Source: Alphaproteobacteria bacterium (lineage in GTDB: Bacteria; Pseudomonadota; Alphaproteobacteria; Rhizobiales; CAJQND01). From it: a stretch of DNA of 58,543 nucleotides. The notes below the pieces were generated by a model. That model saw nothing but the letters and a program-made list of their open reading frames with translations, was not told the DNA's origin and ran no database searches. Positions 39,174-47,747 of this stretch are shown here, in pieces (within the stretch, counting starts at the first letter, position 1; every line of letters begins with the position of its first letter). The stretch covers positions 1-58,543 of the forward strand of contig JAAEUE010000199.1 in the NCBI GenBank assembly GCA_024227565.1, read 5' to 3'. The position numbers and the translations under genes are program-made.

Positions 39174-40532
39174 ATGCCATTTTTTGTCAACTTTTTCATA
39201 TGCTTAACGCGAACGCTTGCGCAACGGCGCTTGAAGACCGTTGCAGTTGTGCTGAGCACTGCCCTGGTGGCTGCCGCCTGCATGCCGTGGGAAGAAAACA
39301 AGCTTATTGAACAGGGCATCGGAACGAATGTCCATTCGCCCGATGTGCCCGAACAAACCCGCTTGTTGGACCAGTACCTAAAATTCATGTGCGTTGAAGC
39401 GGGCATCGCCACTCTTTCGCCTGAGGGCGATCCGCACTGCAACGTCAATGGGTTGAGCCCGCGCCAACTCACCGTGCTGGTGCGCGCAGGTTTCAATGAT
39501 ATCGACCGCAGATGCGATTCGTATCTTGCCTGGCTCAACAGCAAGCGCCGGTCTAACGCGGCGATCAACAATCAACTCAATCAGGCGGGAACCGCAACGG
39601 CTGCAATCATGAGCATCGCCGGCGCCAGCCGCGACCCCATTAGCCTGGCCGCCGTCGCATTCGGTCTGGCAGCCGACAGCTTCAACAATTTCTATTCCCG
39701 CCTTCTCTTGGAAGTTGAAGCCTCCACCGTCGAACTGATCGTCAGCAAGAACCGGCAAGAGTTTAGGAAAGACCTGAACAACACGCTGGTGCAGTTCCGG
39801 CCCGATGCCATGCACATCCTGCGCTCGTATTTGCTGATCTGCACGCCGCATGTGATTGAGAACAACATCAACATTCGCAGCCGCTTCAGCGTTTCGGGCA
39901 ACATCGCTGCGCCGCAGGACTCATTTGGCACGGACGTAAGCCGTTCAACCTTGTCGCGCTCCGGCCTGGTGCGCCGGGCGGCCCCGGTTCGCGCCCGCCA
40001 GCAGGTAACCCCCGGCCGTCTGCGCCCTAAACTGGTGCCTGGCCTTGAGCACCAGCAGATTGACGCTCCATCTTTGAGACGCGTGCAATTGACCTTGTGT
40101 GTGCCTGAATCGGGCAAATACGACATGCGGACCAAGCAGGGCATAAGAATTTGGGAGACAGTTGTGCTCACCGGCCCGGCGCAACCGGGGTTGGTGTCGA
40201 ACAGCCAGCTGGACGGGGCTGAGGCCGACATTCTGAAAACCGAGCCGGCGTGCGGGCAAGACCTTCGTAATTTTCAAGAGCGCGATATCTTCAGCAACAA
40301 CATTGAACGCAGAACGCTCGCGAGGTTGAAATCCCTGTTCCAGAAGAAAGCCGAAAAACTCAACCAGGCTGGCGGTTCGGTGCAACTCACCTTGCCCGAA
40401 ACCGTGTCATCGATTGATGAATTGCGATCCAGCATTGCCAAGCTCAAAAGTGCAATGGGGATTGCAGAAACATCGTCGGCCAAAGAGTACCTGAATATGG
40501 AGATAACGCCGAGTTTCTTTAAGTCGTTGTGA
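39174..40532 (+). CDS. Lipoprotein-like protein of unknown function
   Basis: About 452 residues from the ATG at 39174. A lipobox-like end of the leader, STALVAAAC, places the lipid-carrying Cys near residue 36 and suggests an envelope lipoprotein. The leader is long, and a TTG start nearer to it (before KTVAVV) is possible. The mature part is mainly helical with conserved-looking DIDRRCDSYLAWL, AAFGL-type and SFNNFYSRLLLEVEASTVELIV segments, then a Pro/Arg linker and a C-terminal coiled part (LNQAGGSVQLTLP). I recognise no family. It lies 68 bases before the three-domain peptidoglycan hydrolase gene and may be co-expressed with it. Confidence 0.65.
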   Translation: MPFFVNFFICLTRTLAQRRLKTVAVVLSTALVAAACMPWEENKLIEQGIGTNVHSPDVPEQTRLLDQYLKFMCVEAGIATLSPEGDPHCNVNGLSPRQLTVLVRAGFNDIDRRCDSYLAWLNSKRRSNAAINNQLNQAGTATAAIMSIAGASRDPISLAAVAFGLAADSFNNFYSRLLLEVEASTVELIVSKNRQEFRKDLNNTLVQFRPDAMHILRSYLLICTPHVIENNINIRSRFSVSGNIAAPQDSFGTDVSRSTLSRSGLVRRAAPVRARQQVTPGRLRPKLVPGLEHQQIDAPSLRRVQLTLCVPESGKYDMRTKQGIRIWETVVLTGPAQPGLVSNSQLDGAEADILKTEPACGQDLRNFQERDIFSNNIERRTLARLKSLFQKKAEKLNQAGGSVQLTLPETVSSIDELRSSIAKLKSAMGIAETSSAKEYLNMEITPSFFKSL

Positions 40533-40600
40533 TATAAACCACGGCAATGCTCCAAATTGTGTGAGCTAATTCATCACGATCAATTGGCGGGAATTGAAAT

Positions 40601-42574
40601 ATGTTTTTCAAGGTCAATGAACCACTGATGAAATGGAGCAAAGAGGCGAGCGAGGATGCCGGTGAACTTGGCGACCGGGTGCCCCTTGAGGCCTTGCTGG
40701 AAAAAATCGGCGAAAACGATGACGGCTCCTGGCTGCACCTTCAACGCACCTTAAGCGCGGGAACCGTACCTCACACCGGCTGGTTCAAGACAAGCGATGT
40801 TCATCAGGTCGACACGCCTGAAAACCTGCGGCTGAAGATGGACAAATGGGCGTTCCTGAAAACCTGCGTGCGGGCTGAGTTGTCTGTGAACGCGCTGAAG
40901 GACACAGCGCCCTGCTACATCAATGCCGATTACCTGGTGGCGTTGGCGCTCTATGAATCCAAAATCGAGAACATTGGCAACAAGACCCCAAAGACAGACG
41001 CGACCGGACCCTTCCAGGTTACCAGCCAACGCTGGGCCTCGATGATCGAGAACGGCAAGAAGGCCGGAAAAGAGAATTCCGACTTCCAGTTCAACGAATT
41101 CCAAAGAGATGTCTACCCCCGCCAGATTTTCGGCATGGCCCTGTTGACCCAGCAGGACACAAAAGCCATCAGCGAGGCGATTACCGCCCATGATGCAGCC
41201 GCCGGCACCAACGGCTCGGCAATCGACACCGGCGGCTACATTCCCACCTACTCCGATATCTTCATTGCCGCAGTGGCCAGCGTGAAGGCCGCGATTGAGC
41301 TTCGGAAGCTGGAGATCAACAAAAAGGGCAACACCGTTATCACCACGCTTGTGGATGCACTGGATGCAGACCGAAAAGGTGAAATGGAGCGGATCTTCCG
41401 GCACAACCACCATGTGTTCAAGGTTGACAAGGCCGAGGCAGAACGCGAGGGCCTGAAGGCCGGGCCGCGCACGGTGAGCGATCTCTACCGCAAGGTTGAG
41501 GAAAAGCTGGATCAATTGCTGGCCGACGCCTTCAAGCTTATGAACGAGATGATCCCAGAGGACATTCCGGTGAAGCCCAAACCGGGCGGCAACTGGCTGC
41601 AAACCGCTGAAACTGAACTTAAAACACCTTGGAAGAACGGTGCGCTCAAAGAGAATGAAGCAGCCGGAACCAAGCGGGTACTCGACTACTTCAAGGCCAC
41701 CGACCTCAGCACCAACAAGGTCCTGCCATGGTGCGGCGCGTTCACTGCCTTTTGCATGAAGGAGAACGGCGTGCCGGTGGTGAAGGGCGCCGCTCGGGCG
41801 GCAAACTGGAAGAGCTGGGGCAATCAGAACATTCCCCTGGCCAGCAAGGACATTCCCGCAGGCGCCGTGGTCGTGTTGTCGCCCCCGGCGGGCAACTCAG
41901 CGCGTTCCGGCCACGTGGCGCTCTACTCCGGTCAGCAGTCCGGCAAGCCTGGCACCATAACCCTTCTGGGCGGCAACCAGAGCAACACTGTGAAGAACTC
42001 CGATTTTAAACGGAGCAAGGTGGTGGCCATCCGCTGGAACGAGACCGGCGGCACGGGCGCGGACAGCGCAACCGTTGAGGGTTTGGCGCCATTGTTGAAC
42101 CTGATCGGCAAGCACGAGAGCGGCAACAACTACACTGCCTACTACGCCCATGCCGGCAACAAGACCGACCCTGAGCTGACGACCATGACGGTGAACGCCG
42201 TGATTGCCTTCCAGAAGAAGTTTGTGAAGGGGGGCAGCCCCTCCTCGGCCATGGGGTGGTACCAAATCATCCGCAAAACCCTGGAAGGCCTGAAAAGCTC
42301 TTTGAAGCTGTCAGGAAACGAAAAGTTTGACGCGGCCATGCAGGACAAGCTCGGCGTGGAGTTGCTGAACCAGCGGGGATTGCAACGCTTTTTGAGCGGC
42401 AGCTTGAGCGAGACCAACTTCGCACACAATGTCTCGAAAGAATGGGCCTCCTTCCCCCGCGCCACCGGCAGCAAACCCGAACTCAGTTTCTATGCAGGTG
42501 ATGGCCTAAACAAAGCACATGCAAGTTTGGCGGACGTGCGCGCGGCTCTGAAGAAAATTAAAAACAACGCCTGA
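40601..42574 (+). CDS. Three-domain peptidoglycan hydrolase: SLT-like, CHAP/NlpC-like and lambda-endolysin-like
   Basis: 657 residues, no signal peptide or membrane helix. Residues 1-70 look SH3-like (GSWLHLQRT, GWFKTSDV). About 105-235 resemble a soluble lytic transglycosylase, with Glu119 in ALALYESK and ATGPFQVTSQRW. About 330-480 resemble the TIGR02594/CHAP-NlpC group, with Cys378 in LPWCGAFTAFCM, His438 in RSGHVALYSG and LLGGNQSN. About 497-620 resemble lambda-type endolysin (GH104): Glu506 in GKHESGNNY, SSAMGWYQIIRKTLEGL, MQDKLGVELLNQRG and KEWASFP. So two glycan cleavers and one peptidase sit in one chain. The lack of an export signal implies a lysis-dependent or special secretion route. 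The gene follows a lipoprotein gene by 68 bases; GCGGGA precedes the ATG. Confidence 0.75.
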   Translation: MFFKVNEPLMKWSKEASEDAGELGDRVPLEALLEKIGENDDGSWLHLQRTLSAGTVPHTGWFKTSDVHQVDTPENLRLKMDKWAFLKTCVRAELSVNALKDTAPCYINADYLVALALYESKIENIGNKTPKTDATGPFQVTSQRWASMIENGKKAGKENSDFQFNEFQRDVYPRQIFGMALLTQQDTKAISEAITAHDAAAGTNGSAIDTGGYIPTYSDIFIAAVASVKAAIELRKLEINKKGNTVITTLVDALDADRKGEMERIFRHNHHVFKVDKAEAEREGLKAGPRTVSDLYRKVEEKLDQLLADAFKLMNEMIPEDIPVKPKPGGNWLQTAETELKTPWKNGALKENEAAGTKRVLDYFKATDLSTNKVLPWCGAFTAFCMKENGVPVVKGAARAANWKSWGNQNIPLASKDIPAGAVVVLSPPAGNSARSGHVALYSGQQSGKPGTITLLGGNQSNTVKNSDFKRSKVVAIRWNETGGTGADSATVEGLAPLLNLIGKHESGNNYTAYYAHAGNKTDPELTTMTVNAVIAFQKKFVKGGSPSSAMGWYQIIRKTLEGLKSSLKLSGNEKFDAAMQDKLGVELLNQRGLQRFLSGSLSETNFAHNVSKEWASFPRATGSKPELSFYAGDGLNKAHASLADVRAALKKIKNNA

Positions 42575-42799
42575 ACCTCTGCAGAGTTCTTTTTGGCACG
42601 TTCCTCGCAGTCATCGCTCTATGCTTGGTCCCAATTTAGGCTATCTGGGCGTGACTCGCACGATGGTTGAGGTTATAAGAGATTAGGGGATCTAGTGTGG
42701 GCCGTGCGCGGATAATATTCGTGCCGGTTTCTGGGTGTAGAGTGCGGTTAATGCCTTCATGCGGGTGGGTGCTGGCTGCAATAACGAAATTCGGCGTTC

Positions 42800-44236
42800 A
42801 TGCGGCTAGACGAAGACTTTGACGAGACCGACGACTATGGCCTCTTGGAGGAAGAAGCGCCACAGCGCAACGCGTTTTGGCGCTGGTTAGCGCATGTTTT
42901 CCGGGAACGTCAGGTCTATCTGCGCAGCGACGGCCAGGTGCAGTTCATCACCCTGAGGCCCTGGCTGCAAATCTCCTTTGCCATGATATTCGCGGTCGGT
43001 CTGTTCTGGCTCGCCTATGCCACGGTGAATGTTGCGTTCAAGGATCAGTTGATCGCGCTGAAGGAACGCAAATCTCAATACGTGCGAATCACCTATGAAG
43101 ACCGCCTTGCCGCGATGCGGGCAGCGATGGATGGATTGAACGGCAAATTGCTGCTCGACCAAGAGCAATATCTGCGAAAAGTTGATGGAATGAAGTCTGG
43201 CCTTGATGCGGTACTGGAACGCCAGCAACGCATCGAAGCTTTCTTCAAGCAGGGCTGGATGCCAGCCAGGGTGATGAACGGTCCAGATCGCGACACATCC
43301 ATCCTGCCCGATCAAACCCCACTGGTGGAGACCGACGAGGGTCCGCTGGACAGCTTGATCGAACCCTTTAACCGGAACAACGATGGAAATGGCAAGGGTG
43401 ATCTGGAACTCAAAGAGCAATCAGGCCTCACCACCGGATCGCTGAACGAAGAGCGCCAGTCCTCCATCAGCTCAACCCACTTCCGCACCAAATACACCAA
43501 ACCTTTTGTGACCCATGACGATGCCCGCGAGCCCCTGTCGGAGCTTGACCGGATGTATGCCGATCTCAACCAGCGCCAGATTGAGCTGCTGGACGAGATT
43601 GACCGCCTGAGCGACCGGCGCATCCAAACCGCCAGCAAGGCCATCCGCAAGATCGGCCTTAACCCCAAGACCGTGGTGCGCAACACCCGCTACCGGTCTG
43701 CCAACATTGGCGGCCCCTTCATCAATCCCAAAGATCCTGAGTTCAACGATGACATCGTGGGCAACAAGCTTCTGGGCATTGGCCGGAAAATCGCCACCTA
43801 CGACAAGCTCGCCCATGCCATGAAACGCATGCCGCTGGCCTACCCCATGCACGGCGCTTTCCGGATCACCAGCGGATTTGGCTTGCGGCGCGACCCCTTC
43901 CGCCGCGCCCGGGCGATGCACGCCGGCATCGACCTGAAAGCGCCCTACGGCCATCCGGTCCGCGCCACGGCAGACGGCATCGTCACCAAGGCCAGTTGGC
44001 AAGGCGCCTATGGCCGAATGGTGGAAGTTCGCCACCCCCATGGCATCACAACCCGTTATGCGCACATGAGCCGGATAAGGGTGAAGCCAGGCCAGCGCGT
44101 AAAGCGTGGGCAGAAGATCGGCGCCTTGGGCAACACCGGGCGCAGCACCGGTGCGCACGTGCACTATGAGACCCGCGTCTACAGGCGGGCCATCTCGCCG
44201 CGCCGCTTCTGGAAAATGCGTGAAGCGCTGCAATAG
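42800..44236 (+). CDS. Membrane-anchored M23 metallopeptidase
   Basis: 478 residues. A cytosolic acidic start, one membrane helix (about 55-80: LQISFAMIFAVGLFWLAYATV), a coiled-coil region (DRLAAMRAAMDGLNGKLLLDQEQYLRKVDGM), a linker, and a C-terminal LytM/M23 domain. The zinc ligands are present: GFGLRRDP, HAGIDLKAP (H-x3-D) and HVHYE. An intact site means real endopeptidase activity on peptidoglycan. The layout resembles rhizobial growth/division M23 enzymes such as RgsM/DipM types (not proven). The ribosome site before the ATG is weak. Confidence 0.88.
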   Translation: MRLDEDFDETDDYGLLEEEAPQRNAFWRWLAHVFRERQVYLRSDGQVQFITLRPWLQISFAMIFAVGLFWLAYATVNVAFKDQLIALKERKSQYVRITYEDRLAAMRAAMDGLNGKLLLDQEQYLRKVDGMKSGLDAVLERQQRIEAFFKQGWMPARVMNGPDRDTSILPDQTPLVETDEGPLDSLIEPFNRNNDGNGKGDLELKEQSGLTTGSLNEERQSSISSTHFRTKYTKPFVTHDDAREPLSELDRMYADLNQRQIELLDEIDRLSDRRIQTASKAIRKIGLNPKTVVRNTRYRSANIGGPFINPKDPEFNDDIVGNKLLGIGRKIATYDKLAHAMKRMPLAYPMHGAFRITSGFGLRRDPFRRARAMHAGIDLKAPYGHPVRATADGIVTKASWQGAYGRMVEVRHPHGITTRYAHMSRIRVKPGQRVKRGQKIGALGNTGRSTGAHVHYETRVYRRAISPRRFWKMREALQ

Positions 44237-44260
44237 ACCGCCCCCGGCGGGCCTTCAAAG

Positions 44261-45392
44261 CTAATCCAAGTCAGACACTTCCGCATCTGCGCTGCCTTGC
44301 ACACGGTGGGCAAGCGAGGTTTCCAAAAAACCGTCCAGGTCGCCATCAAGCACGGCTGAAGGGTTTGTGTTCTCAACCCCGGTGCGGAGATCTTTCACCA
44401 ATTGATAGGGCTGCAGCACGTAGGAGCGGATCTGATGGCCCCAGCCAATGTCGGTCTTGCTGGCCTGCTCCGCCTGGGCGGCTTCTTCACGCCTCTGCAG
44501 CTCGGCCTCATAGATACGGGCGCGCAGCATGTCCCAGGCGGTGGCCCGGTTTTTGTGTTGCGAGCGCTCGTTCTGGCATTGCACCACAATGCCGGTGGGC
44601 TCGTGGGTGATGCGCACCGCACTATCGGTGGTGTTCACGTGCTGGCCGCCGGCGCCGGAAGCGCGGTAGGTGTCGATGCGGCATTCGCTTTCGTTGATCT
44701 CTACATCGATCGTGTCGTCCACAACCGGGAAAACACCGATGGAGGCAAAGGAGGTATGCCGCCGGGCGTTGGAATCAAACGGCGAGATGCGCACCAGCCG
44801 GTGCACCCCGCTCTCGGTTTTCATCCAGCCATAGGCGTTTGAGCCCTTGACCTCCATGGTCATGGATTTCAGGCCCGCCTCGTCGCCGTCCTGGGCTTCG
44901 ATCACGTTGAGCTTGTAGCCCTTGCGTTCAGCCCAGCGGGTGTACATGCGGGCCAACATCTGGGCCCAGTCCTGGCTTTCCGTGCCCCCTGCCCCGGAAT
45001 GAATTTCGATGTAGCAATCGTTCTTGTCGGCTTCGCCCGACAGCAACGTTTCCAACTGGCGCTTGCTGGCTTCCTTGTGGGCGTCTGCTATGGCCGCCTC
45101 GGCTTCCTTGACGACGTCCTCATCGTCTTCCAACTCGCCCAGTTCGATCAGCTCCACATTGTCGTCCACCGCTCTTTCCAGCGCTTTGTAGCCGTTGACG
45201 GCGTCATCAAGCTCCTGGCGCGCGCGCATCACCTGTTGGGCTTCAGTGGGGTCGTCCCACAGATCGGGATTTTCGGCTTGCGAGTTCAGGTCATCCAGGC
45301 GTTGTTGAGCAGTATCCCAGTCAAAGATGCCTCCTCAGCAGCGTCAGGGACTGCTTGATTTCATCGACCATGTTTTGAATTTCAGCACGCAT
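44261..45392 (-). CDS. prfB: Peptide chain release factor 2, expressed by +1 frameshift
   Basis: The gene is split into two frames that join at a programmed site. Translation starts at ATG 45392 ([23 protein letters not shown], 23 codons). At CTT-TGA-C a +1 shift skips T45323 and continues [12 protein letters not shown] in the next frame down to 44261, giving about 376 residues. The class II SPF specificity motif ([10 protein letters not shown]) and the catalytic GGQ ([12 protein letters not shown]) are present. RF2 reads UGA and UAA and limits its own amount through this in-frame UGA. It is convergent with the M23 gene. Confidence 0.95.
45320..45335 (-). promoter_or_regulatory. prfB: prfB programmed +1 frameshift site
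   Basis: On the minus strand the order is AGGAGG (45330-45335), CAT, CTT (45324-45326), TGA (45321-45323), C. The internal Shine-Dalgarno-like AGGAGG lies three bases before CTT, the same layout as in E. coli. The same UGA would stop a 23-residue product if no shift occurs. Confidence 0.92.
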
Positions 45393-45427
45393 TTAGCTGG
45401 GCTCTTTTTATGGATAATCAGAACACC

Positions 45428-45525
45428 CTAGGGCAACTTACGCTCAAACTGAGCGGAAGATGCCCCGGATTTTCGTTACGGGCGAGCAACTTATCCCCGC
45501 TCAGACGTAACCGTCTGATCGAGGG
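45428..45525 (+). repeat. ~95-base intergenic palindromic element, copy 1
   Basis: Begins CTAGGGCAACTTACGCTC and ends in the imperfect hairpin GCTCAGACG-TAAC-CGTCTGATC. It matches the reverse complement of 47650-47747 with about 12 mismatches by eye over ~95 bases. Each copy contains two GAGCGG/CCGCTC hairpins joined by a conserved AAGATGCCCC...GATTTTCGTTA core. It lies between the osmC stop and the prfB start. Confidence 0.75.
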
Positions 45526-45575
45526 TTGCTCTAGCTAATGCGGGCAGGCCCAAAGTGCAACGGTTTTGTGGGCCC

Positions 45576-46097
45576 TCACGCCAGGTCGATGGTCACCGGC
45601 ACGGCGCGGTTCAAGGTGTGGCCCACCGGCGAGGTGTTGGTTACCTTGTCATGCAAGGCCTGCAACGCTTCAGGTGTGGCGTCGCTGTCTATGTCCACGC
45701 TCACCTGAATGCCGCTGAAGCCGGCATTGCCATCGGTGAGCCCCAAGAAGGTGTGCAGATCAAGATCGCCGCTCACATTGATGGTCATGTCGTTGATGGT
45801 GATGCCGGCCGCCGTGGCGTTGGCCGCATAGCCCACGGCGAGGCAATTGCCGAGCGCGCCCAAAACCTGTTCCACCGGGTTAGGGCCGGTGTTGGTGCCG
45901 CCCAGCTGATTGGGTTCATCGGACTTTGAGGCATCAAAATCGCGGATGTTCGCCTCAGAGCGGAAACCGCCCTTCCATTTCACCTCTGCCTGCCACTTGG
46001 TGTCGGCAACGTGCGGCTCTTCCTGAATCTTCTGGGCCAGGCTGGCCACGCTGCCAATGTCGACGTCGTTCAGATGGGTGGTGACGGATTGGGTCAT
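45576..46097 (-). CDS. OsmC-family protein lacking the second cysteine
   Basis: 173 residues of OsmC fold: ADTKWQAEVKWKGGFRSEA, NTGPNPVEQVLGALGNCLAVGYAANA with the first (peroxidatic) Cys, and TSPVGHTLNRAVPV where the usual second Cys (CPV) is Ser. One-Cys members may act in other sulfur chemistry instead of the Ohr-type peroxidase cycle. ATG at 46097 is near the usual family start. Palindromic element copy 1 follows its stop. Confidence 0.85.
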   Translation of the reverse strand: MTQSVTTHLNDVDIGSVASLAQKIQEEPHVADTKWQAEVKWKGGFRSEANIRDFDASKSDEPNQLGGTNTGPNPVEQVLGALGNCLAVGYAANATAAGITINDMTINVSGDLDLHTFLGLTDGNAGFSGIQVSVDIDSDATPEALQALHDKVTNTSPVGHTLNRAVPVTIDLA

Positions 46098-46306
46098 GGC
46101 CTTTGCGCTCCTGTAGGCTGATGGAGGTTGCCATCATGCCTTGGGAAAGTTCAGCTTGTCGAGTGGGTCTTTAGACAGGGCGCTGGCGGCCCCCTTGCCT
46201 TGAAACTCAATTGAACCGCCCCCACCCCCGCATAAACAGCCGAAAACCATGTAGTGGCACAGTTGTTGCTTCATTCGCTCACGAATTGATGGAGTATTTG
46301 TGAGCA

Positions 46307-47643
46307 ATGAGCATTAAGTGGGTAAATTCTCGTTTGAACACAACAGCGAAAAGCAGTTGTGCCGCGATATTTCTTCTAACATCTTATGCAACCGGGGCAT
46401 CAGCAGCAGATCTAGACCGCACAACGTCTCATGACCCGTGGTCTGGTCTTTACGTGGGGGGCATGATTGGCGGTGGGGCCGTTATTCATGAGCTGGACAT
46501 TCCAGCAGCACCTCCGATAGCCAGCCTGAACGGTATTGGCGGCGAATCCTTCGTCGGCGGCGTTATGGCCGGCATCAATCACCGCCTGTGGCCACGCGTC
46601 GTGGTGGGCGCCCAGTTTGATGCCCTGTTCAACACCGACCAGGTTAAGCTGACGGACCGGGCTTCACTGCCGACATCTCCTCTGATGCCAGTTTCGCCGT
46701 GTCGGCCAGGCTTGGGTATCTGCTGAGTAAGCGGACGATGGCCTACATCATCGGCGGCTTGAGCTATAGCGAATTTGACCTGAAGGCGAGCACGCCGATT
46801 GGCGGTATCAACTTGAATGTGGCCGAAGTGTTTGGTGCTCATGTGGGGGGTGGCTTGGAAACGATTCTATCAGGACCTTGGAAACTCCGCGCCGAGTACC
46901 GCTACACGAGCTATGAGGAAGAAGACCTGGCTCTTGGCTTGGTTGGTGTGCAGCCATCATCTCATGTGGGCATGATCGGGGTTTCCTATGATTTCTATAA
47001 CCCGCCAGCCAGTTCATCAACGGGCTTTGGCTATGCGGCCGGTCTGCCAACCGAAGCCGATGCCAACTGGAACGGTTTGTACCTGGGTGCGCTGATTGGC
47101 GGAACGTCCGTGGTGCACGAGGTTTCCACCCCTGCCATCGGCGGCCTTACGTTTGACGGGGTCGGCGGTGAAGGCGTGCTTGGCGGCGCGATGATTGGCG
47201 CCAACTGGCAGGTCACGCCCAATATTGTGTTGGGTGCCCAATTTGACGGCAATCTCAACAGCGACCTCACCGAGGCGAACGTTGTGGGCGGACTGTTCAA
47301 TGCAGACCTGACGAGCGAGTACCTGTTGGCATTCTCAGCCAGAGCTGGCGTGCTGGTTCAGCCCGAAACTCTGGCCTACCTGATCGGTGGCTACTCGGTT
47401 GGCGAATTCAAGCTGAACGCAGGCGGCGCTTTATTGCCGGGCGGGTTCAGTGTCAGCCGAAGGGTTGACGGCTTCCATGTGGGTGCAGGTCTTGAAGCGG
47501 CGATCGATGAAAATTGGTCGGTGCGCGCAGAATACCGCTTCACCCAGTTCAACAAAGAGAGCTTTGCCGGCGGGCTGGTGAACGTGGAGCCATCCATGCA
47601 TGCCGGTCAGGTTGGTGTTTCCTACAAGTTCAACCTGTTTTAA
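46307..47643 (+). pseudogene. Tandem double beta-barrel outer-membrane protein, frameshifted
   Basis: The first part (MSIKWVN..., signal peptide ending ASA|AD) runs in one frame to 46657 and would stop at 46726; the second part continues the same protein in another frame to 47643. Reading ...QVKLTD then GFTADISSDASFAVSARLGYLL restores one barrel, so one base seems lost in the run GACC-GGG near 46655-46661. The whole encodes about 440 residues of two similar ~200-residue halves, each starting W-x-GLYxGxxIGG and ending in an Omp25/31-like beta-barrel with terminal aromatic residues (final FNLF). It could be a true pseudogene, a phase-variable gene or a sequencing error; the second half is fully intact. 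Confidence 0.75.
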
Positions 47644-47649
47644 GACCTT

Positions 47650-47747
47650 GCCCCGCTCAGACGGAATCGTCTGAGCGGAGATAAGTTGCTCGACTATAAC
47701 GAAAATCTGGGGCATCTTCCGCTCGCTTTGAGCGGAAGTTGCCCTAG
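47650..47747 (-). repeat. ~95-base intergenic palindromic element, copy 2
   Basis: Inverted copy of 45428-45525. It starts with the perfect hairpin CCGCTCAGACG-GAAT-CGTCTGAGCGG and ends with CCGCTC-GCTTT-GAGCGG and GCCCTAG. Its right edge supplies the mrcA stop codon (TAG, minus strand, 47744-47746). It lies between the barrel gene and convergent mrcA and may act as a two-way terminator. Confidence 0.75.

Noticed and set aside
42575..42600. Terminator after the peptidoglycan hydrolase gene
   Set aside because: CTCTGCAGAG followed by TTTTT is a loopless palindrome and a poor stem; too weak to call.
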